Shown here one piece after another: positions 6,784-13,782 of a stretch of 16,839 bases of DNA (its first letter is position 1; every line of letters starts with the position of its first letter). A program made the position numbers and the translations under genes. Source of the DNA: an uncultured Clostridia bacterium. Its GTDB lineage: Bacteria; Bacillota; Clostridia; Peptostreptococcales; Anaerovoracaceae. The DNA lies in NCBI GenBank assembly GCA_945788655.1, contig CALZMV010000012.1, positions 1 to 16,839 of the forward strand, read 5' to 3'. The notes under the pieces are model-generated. The model did no database searches. It was not told where the DNA came from and was given only the letters and a program-made list of their open reading frames with translations.

Positions 6784-6868
6784 GTTTTGAGAAATGTAAA
6801 TGATATATAATGGACTCTGTTTACATGAAACAATTTATATTTATATATAAAAGAAAAGGAGAAAAGGA

Positions 6869-7891
6869 ATGGGATTTGCAAATGAAGTCGGTATTGACTT
6901 AGGTACAGCTAATGTTCTTGTATATATAAAAGGTAAAGGCATTGTTCTTAACGAGCCTTCTGTAGTAGCAATAAACAATGATACAGACGAAATTCTTGCA
7001 GTTGGGGAAGAAGCAAGACAGATGCTGGGCAGAACTCCTGCCAACATTATCGCAATCAGACCGCTGAGAGATGGTGTTGTATCTGACTACGATATTACAG
7101 AAAGAATGTTAAAATATTTCATCAGAAAGACCTGCGGAAGCGGCAGATTCTTCAAACCTAGAATTATGGTTTGTGTGCCGAGCGGTGTCACAGAAGTTGA
7201 AAAGAGAGCAGTAAGAGAAGCTGCTGAACAGGCCGGAGGCAAGGATGTATTCCTTATGGAAGAACCTGTAGCTGCAGCAATCGGAGCAGGACTTGATATC
7301 AGTAAGCCGGACGGTGTTATGGTCATCGACATCGGCGGCGGTACAACAGATATTGCAGTTATTTCACTAGGCGGCATTGTTGCAAGCTCATCTGTTAAGA
7401 TGGCAGGTGACAAGTTTGATGAAGCGATCGTTAAATATATGAGAAAGGCCCACAAGCTTTACATCGGTGAGAGAACAGCGGAAGAACTCAAGCTGACAAT
7501 CGGAACTGCCTTCCCAAGAGAAGAAAACATAACTAAGGAATGCAGAGGAAGAGACCTTGTTACAGGACTTCCTAAGAGCGTAGAAGTAAGCTCAGAAGAA
7601 ATAATGGAAGCGCTTGAAGAGCCACTTCACGAAATCTGTGAAGCAGTCCACAACGTGCTTGAAAGAACACCACCTGAACTGGCAGCTGACATCAGTAACA
7701 GCGGCATCATGGTTACAGGAGGAGGTGCCCTTCTTTACGGTATCGATAAGAGAATTGAAGACAGAACCGGCATCAAGGTTATCATTGCAGATGACCCTAA
7801 GTCATGCGTTGCAATAGGTACAGGACAGGCTTTAGATCAGATTGATTCATTAAAGTCAAACTACCTTAACAAAAAAGCACCTTATCTATAA
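6869..7891 (+). CDS. mbl: MreB/Mbl-family actin-like rod-shape protein
   Basis: This 340-residue bacterial actin forms membrane-associated filaments that guide the elongasome (RodA, PBP2, MreC/D) in side-wall synthesis. Nucleotide-binding motifs are intact: phosphate-1 loop GIDLGTAN (8-15), phosphate-2 DIGGGTTD (154-161), and adenosine motif TGGGALL (283-289). It also has IGERTAEELK and ERTPPELAADI, which are hallmarks of the family. The N-terminal MGFANEVGIDLG and LAVGEEARQMLGRTP resemble B. subtilis Mbl (LAVGEEARRMVGRTP) more than MreB. No mreC or mreD follows, and spoIIID lies nearby, the genomic neighbour of mbl in Bacillus. I therefore favour mbl over mreB, though family resolution by eye is limited. 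AAAAGGAG precedes the start by eight bases. The gene is monocistronic between its own promoter and terminator. Confidence 0.9.
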   Translation: MGFANEVGIDLGTANVLVYIKGKGIVLNEPSVVAINNDTDEILAVGEEARQMLGRTPANIIAIRPLRDGVVSDYDITERMLKYFIRKTCGSGRFFKPRIMVCVPSGVTEVEKRAVREAAEQAGGKDVFLMEEPVAAAIGAGLDISKPDGVMVIDIGGGTTDIAVISLGGIVASSSVKMAGDKFDEAIVKYMRKAHKLYIGERTAEELKLTIGTAFPREENITKECRGRDLVTGLPKSVEVSSEEIMEALEEPLHEICEAVHNVLERTPPELAADISNSGIMVTGGGALLYGIDKRIEDRTGIKVIIADDPKSCVAIGTGQALDQIDSLKSNYLNKKAPYL

Positions 7892-7901
7892 AAAATACAA
7901 G

Positions 7902-7925
7902 GCGCCCTTTACAAAGGGCGCTGTT
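7902..7925 (+). terminator. Rho-independent terminator after mbl
   Basis: GCGCCCTTT (7902-7910) pairs with AAAGGGCGC (7913-7921), giving a 7-9 bp GC-rich stem, followed by TGTTTT. It lies 10 bases after the stop codon. Confidence 0.88.
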
Positions 7926-7990
7926 TTAACATTGACAGAGAAAAAACATCACAGCGTTAGAGTATGCAAAAGCAAAAACAGGAGAAAACA

Positions 7991-9142
7991 ATGAAACTTG
8001 AATTGATTGCAACATCAACCTTTGGCCTTGAAGCACCTGTAAAGCGGGAGATAGAGGCTTTGGGCTACAAAATACTGAAATCAGAAGATGGCAAAATTAC
8101 CTTTCAGGGTGATGAGAGGGCTGTTGCCAAAGCGAACATCTGGCTCAGATGTGCAGATAGAGTACAGATAAAGCTGGCGGAATTTATGGCCTATGAGTTT
8201 GAAGACCTTTTTCAGCAGGTAAAGGCTATTGCATGGGAGGAATGGATCCCCATAGACGGAAAGTTTATCGTAAATGGTTCTTCTGTAAAGTCCAAGCTTT
8301 CAAGCGTGCCTGCCTGCCAGTCAGTTGCAGAAAAGGCAATCGTTGAAAAACTTAAAGAAACCTACTGCATCGAGCATTTTGAAAAGACAGGTGCTCTTTA
8401 TGATATAAAGATTACACTGTTAAAAGACAGAGTGACAGTTACCCTTGACACAACAGGTCCCGGACTTCATAAGAGAGGTTACAGACAAAATGCGGTAATT
8501 GCACCTATTAAGGAAACCCTTGCAGCTGCTATGATAAACCTTTCTTTCTGGCGGGCAGACAGGGTGCTGGTGGATCCATGCTGCGGCTCCGGAACTATTC
8601 CAATTGAGGCTGCAATGATTGCAAGAAATATTGCGCCGGGTCTAAACAGGAAGTTCGTGGCAGAGGAATGGGACGCAATACCGGAAAAGTACTGGAAGGA
8701 AGAGCGAAAAAAGGCATACGAGGCGGTAGACTGGGATTGTCAGCTTAAGATATATGCCTACGATATAGATAAGAGAGCAATTGAAGCGGCAAAGGAAAAT
8801 GCTGCGGAGGCAGGAGTTGAAGACGATATCGTGTTTGTATACGGGGATGGAGGCAAGCTTGAGTCAAAAGGAGAAGAAGGCGGCATCATCATAACAAATC
8901 CACCATACGGAGAAAGAATCGGTGATAGAGAATCCATCGACAAGCTATATGGTGATTTCTCAGCTTTCCTAGCCGCAAATGAAACATGGTCAATGTTTGC
9001 AATTACACCTGATAAGACCATCGAGGAGAAAGTTTTCGGAAGACCCGCCGACAGAAGAAGAAAGCTTTTTAATGGCAGAATGGAAGTCTGTTATTACCAG
9101 TATCACGGCAAAAAACCTTCAAAAAAAGAGCAAAAACTATAA
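7991..9142 (+). CDS. THUMP-domain class I SAM-dependent RNA methyltransferase (RlmL/YpsC-like)
   Basis: This protein has 383 residues from the chosen start. An N-terminal ferredoxin-like plus THUMP RNA-binding region spans about 1-155. A Rossmann methyltransferase domain follows, with SAM-binding DPCCGSGTIPIEAA (195-208), the acidic ribose-binding AYDIDKRAI (256-264), and catalytic NPPYGERIG (303-311). This NPPY motif with an upstream THUMP is typical of N2-guanine rRNA methyltransferases related to the N-terminal half of E. coli RlmL (23S rRNA G2445) and to Bacillus YpsC. The exact target base is not readable. I chose the ATG at 7991 because AGGAG lies six bases upstream and the protein then begins MKLELIATSTFGLE like its relatives. 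An in-frame ATG at 7964 would add nine residues but has no good ribosome site. TTGACA at 7932-7937 is a perfect -35 but lacks a convincing -10. Confidence 0.9.
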   Translation: MKLELIATSTFGLEAPVKREIEALGYKILKSEDGKITFQGDERAVAKANIWLRCADRVQIKLAEFMAYEFEDLFQQVKAIAWEEWIPIDGKFIVNGSSVKSKLSSVPACQSVAEKAIVEKLKETYCIEHFEKTGALYDIKITLLKDRVTVTLDTTGPGLHKRGYRQNAVIAPIKETLAAAMINLSFWRADRVLVDPCCGSGTIPIEAAMIARNIAPGLNRKFVAEEWDAIPEKYWKEERKKAYEAVDWDCQLKIYAYDIDKRAIEAAKENAAEAGVEDDIVFVYGDGGKLESKGEEGGIIITNPPYGERIGDRESIDKLYGDFSAFLAANETWSMFAITPDKTIEEKVFGRPADRRRKLFNGRMEVCYYQYHGKKPSKKEQKL

Positions 9143-9149
9143 TCTCCAA

Positions 9150-9184
9150 TTCTAAATAGAAATGGGATAATAAAACTATATATT
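9150..9184 (+). promoter_or_regulatory. Candidate promoter and inverted repeat upstream of the arc operon
   Basis: TAGAAA (9157-9162), 16 bases, and TATATT (9179-9184) form a plausible but weak sigma-A promoter. A perfect inverted repeat TTCTA-AA-TAGAA (9150-9161) overlaps its -35 and could be a regulator site. It does not match the ArgR box, whose half-sites run the other way. Evidence is only positional. Confidence 0.35.
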
Positions 9185-9238
9185 TTGGGAAACATTAAAG
9201 TAGAAAACTAATAACACTAAAGTTGACGGAGGATAAAA

Positions 9239-10231
9239 ATGGCAGTTAATTTAAAGGGACGCAGTTTTCTTACTTTAATGGACTTTTCCCCAGAGGAAAT
9301 CAGATATCTGATAGATCTGGCAAAGGAGTTAAAAAGCAAGAAAATCGCAGGAATACAAAATGATATTTTAAAAGGCAAGAATATTTGCCTTCTTTTTGAA
9401 AAAACGTCTACAAGAACAAGATGTGCTTTTGAGGTTGCCTGTCACGAAGAAGGTGCAAATGTAACCTATCTTGACAGCAAAAGTTCCCAGATGGGCAAAA
9501 AAGAGTCTCTGGAGGACACAGCAAGAGTTCTGGGGCGTTTTTATGATGGAATTGAATATAGGGGCTATGATCAGCAAATCGTGGAGGATCTGGCCAGATT
9601 TTCGGGCGTACCGGTATTTAATGGGCTTACAGACATTGATCATCCTACTCAGATTCTTGCAGATATGATGACAATTGAAGAACATGTGGCAAAGCCGCTA
9701 AGTCAGGTGAAGGTGCTGTTTTGCGGTGATGTGAGAAACAACATGGCCTATGCATGGATGCAGGGCTGTGCCAAGATGGGTATGACCTTCATCGCTTACG
9801 GTCCTGAAAAACTGATAAAGGAAGTTGATGCGGCAATTGTCAAGGAGGTCATGGATGTGGCAGAGACTACAGGAGCATGTATAAAGCTGACATCCGACCC
9901 AAAATATCTTGAAGGAGTGGATGTGATTTACACTGACATATGGGCATCAATGGGTGAGGAAGAGCAGATTCCGGAAAGAGTAAAGCTTTTGACACCTTTC
10001 CGTGTAGATAAGGAAATGATGGAAAAGACAAAGAACCCCCATGTAATATTCATGCACTGCCTGCCTTCTTTCCATGACTTTGAGACAACACTTGCCAGAG
10101 AGCAGATGGAACGCGGGTACGACATTCGTGAAGTCACCGATGAAGTATTCAGATCCAAGCACTCCAAGGTCTTTGATGAAGCTGAAAACAGAATGCATAC
10201 CATCAAGGCAGTAATTGTGGCAACTCTATAG
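9239..10231 (+). CDS. arcB: Ornithine carbamoyltransferase, catabolic
   Basis: This 330-residue cytoplasmic enzyme interconverts citrulline plus phosphate with ornithine plus carbamoyl phosphate; it is the second step of the arginine deiminase pathway. Seen: the carbamoyl-phosphate motif STRTR (57-61), HPTQ (135-138), the ornithine-binding DxxxSMG (233-239), and HCLP with the active-site Cys (273-276, continuing SFHD). Length is standard. The ATG at 9239 has CGGAGG eight bases upstream. It is the first gene of a tight arcB-arcA-arcC cluster. With arginine deiminase and carbamate kinase beside it, the catabolic direction (citrulline breakdown) is inferred; the protein alone would also fit the biosynthetic ArgF. 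Its last codons are followed after 10 bases by the deiminase start, so translation may be coupled. Confidence 0.95.
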   Translation: MAVNLKGRSFLTLMDFSPEEIRYLIDLAKELKSKKIAGIQNDILKGKNICLLFEKTSTRTRCAFEVACHEEGANVTYLDSKSSQMGKKESLEDTARVLGRFYDGIEYRGYDQQIVEDLARFSGVPVFNGLTDIDHPTQILADMMTIEEHVAKPLSQVKVLFCGDVRNNMAYAWMQGCAKMGMTFIAYGPEKLIKEVDAAIVKEVMDVAETTGACIKLTSDPKYLEGVDVIYTDIWASMGEEEQIPERVKLLTPFRVDKEMMEKTKNPHVIFMHCLPSFHDFETTLAREQMERGYDIREVTDEVFRSKHSKVFDEAENRMHTIKAVIVATL

Positions 10232-10241
10232 GAGGCAGCAA

Positions 10242-11471
10242 ATGAGAGCTGGAATAAATATTTTTTCAGAAATCGGTCGTCTTCAGAGGGTGCTCCTCCA
10301 CAGACCGGGAAAAGAGATAGAAGCACTTACACCGGATACTATGGAAAGATTGCTCTTTGACGATGTACCTTTTTTAAAAGTATCTCAGGAGGAACACGAC
10401 CGCTTTGCAGAGGTGCTGCGTCAAAACGGAACAGAAGTAATTTACTACGAAGAAGAAACTGCCAAGGCACTTAAGGACAGGGCGGTTCGCGAAAGATTTG
10501 CAGATGAAATGATTTCCCTAAGTATGGTCGAGTCCGAGGCGGTAAAAGATGCAATAAAATCTTATCTCCTGGCGCTGGATGCGAAAAAGATGGTAAATGC
10601 AGTGATCCAGGGCATAAAGAGAGATGAACTGGGGTCATTAAAAAGCGATTCTCTGTCTGAACTTGCTGTGACAGACTATCCCTTTGTAATGGATCCGATG
10701 CCGAATCTGTACTTTACCAGAGACCCGGGAGCATGCATAGGCAAAGGCATCAGCATTCACTGCATGCATACTCCTGCCAGACGAAGAGAAGCCTTGCTTC
10801 TTAAATATATGTATGAATACGATGAGGACTTTGCCGGAAAAGATTCACACAAATGGTATGACATCTATGATGAGCATTCCATTGAGGGGGGAGATGTACT
10901 TGTTCTTTCAAAGGAAATTGTTGCAGTGGGTTATTCCGAAAGAACTACCATTGCAGGTATAGAAAGCTTTGCCAAGAATCTCCTTTCAAGTGGAGAATTC
11001 AAAAAAGTTATCGTCTTTGACATACCAAAATGCAGAGCATTTATGCACCTTGATACTGTCTTTACCATGGTTGACTATGACAAGTTCACCATCCACCCTG
11101 AAATCGAGGGTCCGCTTTCCGTATACGAAACTACAGTGGATCGAAATGGGGAACTTCGCTTTGAAAGTCTAAAAGACAGCCTGGATAAGGTCTTGGCAAA
11201 AGAACTTGGGCTTCCTGCCGTAAAACTCATAAGATGCGGCGGAGGCGACGTAATAGCCGCACAGAGGGAACAGTGGAATGATGGTTCAAACACTCTGTGC
11301 ATAGCACCGGGACGAGTTATCACCTACGAAAGAAACTATGTTACCAACGAGCTGTTATATAAAAACGGAATAGAGGTTCTGACTATCCCAAGCGCTGAAT
11401 TATCAAGAGGGCGAGGAGGTCCAAGATGTATGTCCTGCCCTGTAAACAGAGAAGATTTGGGGAGGTCATAA
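10242..11471 (+). CDS. arcA: Arginine deiminase
   Basis: This 409-residue guanidino-group hydrolase converts arginine to citrulline and ammonia, the first step of the arginine deiminase pathway. Motifs are complete: FTRDP (158-162), EGGDVL with the acidic catalytic pair E215/D218, FMHLDTVF with catalytic His269, and the nucleophile Cys396 in GPRCMSCP near the C-terminus. The start at 10242 is preceded by TAGGAGG (10229-10235) and gives the usual family length. A longer reading from 10215 would overlap arcB and lacks a ribosome site. It lies 10 bases after arcB and two bases before arcC, so the three genes form one transcription unit. The released ammonia raises cytoplasmic pH, and the pathway yields one ATP per arginine. 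Confidence 0.97.
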   Translation: MRAGINIFSEIGRLQRVLLHRPGKEIEALTPDTMERLLFDDVPFLKVSQEEHDRFAEVLRQNGTEVIYYEEETAKALKDRAVRERFADEMISLSMVESEAVKDAIKSYLLALDAKKMVNAVIQGIKRDELGSLKSDSLSELAVTDYPFVMDPMPNLYFTRDPGACIGKGISIHCMHTPARRREALLLKYMYEYDEDFAGKDSHKWYDIYDEHSIEGGDVLVLSKEIVAVGYSERTTIAGIESFAKNLLSSGEFKKVIVFDIPKCRAFMHLDTVFTMVDYDKFTIHPEIEGPLSVYETTVDRNGELRFESLKDSLDKVLAKELGLPAVKLIRCGGGDVIAAQREQWNDGSNTLCIAPGRVITYERNYVTNELLYKNGIEVLTIPSAELSRGRGGPRCMSCPVNREDLGRS

Positions 11472-11473
11472 TA

Positions 11474-12415
11474 ATGGAAAAGATAGTAATTGCGCTTGGC
11501 GGCAACGCCTTGCAGTCAGGAAAAGATGAGCCTACGGCCCAGGCGCAGCTTGCTGTAGTAAAGAAAACCAGTGAAAAAATCGCTGAAATATCTTGCAAGG
11601 GCTATGAAATAGCTGTCGTTCACGGAAACGGACCGCAAGTAGGAAGGATTCTTCTTGCCTCCGAAACAGCAAAGGATGTAACGCCTGCCATGCCCTTTGA
11701 CGTATGCGGAGCTATGTCTCAGGGATATATAGGTTACCACCTTCAGCAGTCGATAAGATATGCCTTAAGTGCTCGAAACCGGAATATACCTGTAGTCACC
11801 ATAGCAACCCAGATGATGGTGGAAAAAAATGATCCGGCATTTATGAATCCGACAAAACCCATAGGTCTCTTCTACAGTGAGGCAGAGGCAAGAAATATGG
11901 AGGCCAAGAAAGGGTATACCATGTTTGAAGATGCAGGGAGAGGATGGAGAAGAGTGGTTCCATCTCCACTTCCAAGAAAGATAGTGGAAATAGATTCAAT
12001 AAGGAGACTGTGGGATTCCACAATAGTGATAAGCTGCGGCGGTGGAGGCATACCTGTTGTTGAAAACAGAGATGGAACTTTGGAAGGAGTTGCAGCTGTT
12101 ATAGACAAGGATTTTGCTGCTGAACTTCTGGCTGAGGAGGTCGGAGCAGATATTCTGATGATTCTCACTGAAGTTGAAAAGGTTGCAATAAACTTCAACA
12201 AGGCTAATCAGCAGGATTTGGACAAGATGACTTTAAGTGAAGCAGATCAATACTGCAACCAGGGTCAGTTTGCGCCTGGAAGCATGCTTCCAAAGGTTGA
12301 AGCAGCAATGAAATTTGTAAGAGCAAATCCTGACAAAAAAGCAATCATTACTTCTTTGGATAAAGCCATGGAAGCACTGGAGGGTAAAACAGGAACTGTA
12401 ATAAGGTTTTCCTGA
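11474..12415 (+). CDS. arcC: Carbamate kinase
   Basis: This 313-residue amino-acid-kinase-fold enzyme makes ATP from carbamoyl phosphate and ADP, the ATP-yielding last step of arginine fermentation. Seen: the N-terminal phosphate-binding ALGGNALQ (7-14), VVHGNGPQVG (48-57), SCGGGGIPV in the middle, and the DKDFAAELLA segment used for nucleotide binding. The ATG at 11474 is two bases after the arcA stop, and GGGGAGG at 11459-11465 sets the start. An upstream in-frame ATG at 11426 lies inside arcA and is unlikely. No arginine/ornithine antiporter (arcD) or arginine-responsive regulator follows in the window; the next gene is on the other strand. No GC-rich terminator is obvious in the 67-base gap; only a weak AAGGA/TCCTT pairing (12429-12477) is present. 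Confidence 0.96.
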   Translation: MEKIVIALGGNALQSGKDEPTAQAQLAVVKKTSEKIAEISCKGYEIAVVHGNGPQVGRILLASETAKDVTPAMPFDVCGAMSQGYIGYHLQQSIRYALSARNRNIPVVTIATQMMVEKNDPAFMNPTKPIGLFYSEAEARNMEAKKGYTMFEDAGRGWRRVVPSPLPRKIVEIDSIRRLWDSTIVISCGGGGIPVVENRDGTLEGVAAVIDKDFAAELLAEEVGADILMILTEVEKVAINFNKANQQDLDKMTLSEADQYCNQGQFAPGSMLPKVEAAMKFVRANPDKKAIITSLDKAMEALEGKTGTVIRFS

Positions 12416-12482
12416 TATAAAAAATAAAAAGGACAATCAAAGAAAGGGCAACCAGAAGAGAAAGAAGCATCATCCTTCAATC

Positions 12483-13469
12483 TTATCTGTTTGCCCATTT
12501 TTTTATTAGAATCTGAATTATACCACATATGGGAACAGCCACAAGCATTCCCCATACTCCTGCAAAAGATCCGAGCACGCTTATGGAAATGAGGACGAAA
12601 AGAGGATGAACACCTACAGAATTTCCCACAACTCTAGGGTAAATATAGTTACTGTCCAGCTGCTGCACGAGAAAAAGGCCTACAATTGATAAAAGTGCTT
12701 TTACTAAACCATCAGTGCTGAAAGCCACAATAAAAGCGGGAACCATGCCAAAAAATGGGCCGAAATATGGAATTATATTCAAAATACCACCTATAAGACC
12801 TATTAATACTGCGAATCTTACGTTAAGTATAGAGAGGACAATCGAGGACAAAAGCGCCACTATTAAACTATCGATCAGTGCCCCTCTTATAAAAGTTGAA
12901 ATGACTATGTTGATTTCGCTCAGAATTTCACACAGAACACCATGAGTATACTGCTTTAAAGTTAAAGAAAGAAGTCTATCCCAAAGACATAGAAAAAACT
13001 CTTTGTCCTTCAGTAGATATATACTGGCAACTATTCCTAATAAAATGTTAATGACAACAGAAAACATGCTGCCGGCAAGGTGGAAAAGCTTTTCTGCAGA
13101 GAAATGCTTGTTGATCCAGCTCTCGATATAAGGAAACTCTGCAAAATAGGAGCTAACCTGTCTCAGTGTATCATAGAGGCTGCCGGAAGGTAATGCCCCT
13201 AAAATTAAAATAAGAAAAGCGTACACAATACCGGAAAAGAAAACAAACAATGCAAGATAAGTAAGGATAATGGCAGCAACGCGACCTTTTGCATCCGAGA
13301 TATATGTGTCGAAACTTTTGTTTCTCGTCAATATGATTCTTATCCGTTCTACGGGACCGTTCAGGATATAGGCCAGTGCTAATCCGATAAGAAGTGAAGA
13401 GAAGGCTTTCAAAACAAGTTCTATAATTTGCCATAACTGGGCTCCTAAATCAAAGATAACATTACTCAT
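12483..13469 (-). CDS. AI-2E / PerM-family (UPF0118) membrane protein
   Basis: This 328-residue polytopic membrane protein has about seven or eight hydrophobic helices. The family-typical C-terminal half includes LIGGILNIIPYFGPFFGMVPA, QQLDSNYIYPRVVGNSVGVHPL and GVWGMLVAVP. Members include YdgG/TqsA, which exports autoinducer-2 in E. coli, and others linked to Na+/H+ antiport or with no known role, so the substrate should not be assumed. The ATG at 13467-13469 is preceded by AGGAGGG (13480-13486) on the - strand. A TATAAT (13501-13496) lies just upstream, but its -35 is poor. The gene is convergent with arcC and divergent from pflB. It stands alone and has no evident tie to either pathway. 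Confidence 0.88.
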   Translation of the reverse strand: MSNVIFDLGAQLWQIIELVLKAFSSLLIGLALAYILNGPVERIRIILTRNKSFDTYISDAKGRVAAIILTYLALFVFFSGIVYAFLILILGALPSGSLYDTLRQVSSYFAEFPYIESWINKHFSAEKLFHLAGSMFSVVINILLGIVASIYLLKDKEFFLCLWDRLLSLTLKQYTHGVLCEILSEINIVISTFIRGALIDSLIVALLSSIVLSILNVRFAVLIGLIGGILNIIPYFGPFFGMVPAFIVAFSTDGLVKALLSIVGLFLVQQLDSNYIYPRVVGNSVGVHPLFVLISISVLGSFAGVWGMLVAVPICGIIQILIKKWANR

Positions 13470-13495
13470 ATTTCTTAAACCCTCCTAAAGATAGT

Positions 13496-13523
13496 ATTAT
13501 AAAAACAAATGCTTTTTATTAAA
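13496..13523 (-). promoter_or_regulatory. Weak candidate promoter of the AI-2E-family gene
   Basis: On the - strand a perfect -10 TATAAT (13501-13496) is preceded at 16 bases by TTTAAT (13523-13518), only 3 of 6 for a -35. The transcript would start just ahead of the AGGAGGG ribosome site. Confidence 0.35.
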
Positions 13524-13612
13524 GAAAAGACTAGCGAATTTTATCGGAAAGACTAAATAAAATGATGGTTTTATTGTTGAAAATACACTGTTTAGAAAGA
13601 TTTTAAATGTAT

Positions 13613-13682
13613 AAAAAAAAATGCATTTTTTTCTAAAAAAAATGTTTGACTACCGTGTATACAAGGGTATATTATATGTACG
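13613..13682 (+). promoter_or_regulatory. pflB promoter with upstream A-tracts
   Basis: TTGACT (13646-13651), 16 bases, TATATT (13668-13673) form a good sigma-A promoter. Immediately upstream lie A9 (13613-13621), T7 (13626-13632) and A8 (13635-13642), the kind of phased A/T tract that acts as an UP element and bends DNA. A perfect palindrome TGTATACA (13656-13663) sits between -35 and -10. The rest of the 313-base gap before pflB (13470-13612) is AT-rich and holds only the AI-2E-gene promoter candidate; I see no gene in it. Confidence 0.65.
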
Positions 13683-13684
13683 AA

Positions 13685-13756
13685 GGTAGAGGAGATGGTA
13701 AGGATTCTACCGAAGTAAAATAAGTTATTTTTATAAGTTGTATTATATGTATACAA
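13685..13756 (+). promoter_or_regulatory. pflB 5' leader: hairpin and second TGTATACA site
   Basis: GGTAGA (13685-13690) pairs with TCTACC (13706-13711), a small stem in the roughly 100-base leader. Further on, TTGTAT (13738-13743) and ATACAA (13751-13756) form an imperfect palindrome containing a second TGTATACA (13748-13755). The 11-mer TATTATATGTA occurs at both 13670-13680 and 13741-13751. The second block could be an operator or a second -10 region. Confidence 0.45.
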
Positions 13757-13782
13757 TATACAGCAAGGAGGAAGAAGAAATA

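Noticed and set aside
7932..7937. TTGACA as a definite promoter of the RNA methyltransferase gene
   Set aside because: No acceptable -10 lies 16-18 bases downstream, so I left it as a remark only.
9138..9143. TATAAT as an arcB -10 box
   Set aside because: It overlaps the methyltransferase stop and has no -35-like sequence 16-18 bases upstream.
9145..9165. ArgR (ARG box) operator upstream of arcB
   Set aside because: The repeat reads TTCTA-AA-TAGAA; ARG boxes need GAAT on the left and ATTC on the right, so the half-sites face the wrong way.
13615..13632. A/T palindrome as a rho-independent terminator
   Set aside because: The stem has almost no GC pairs and no gene ends there; an upstream promoter element is a better reading.
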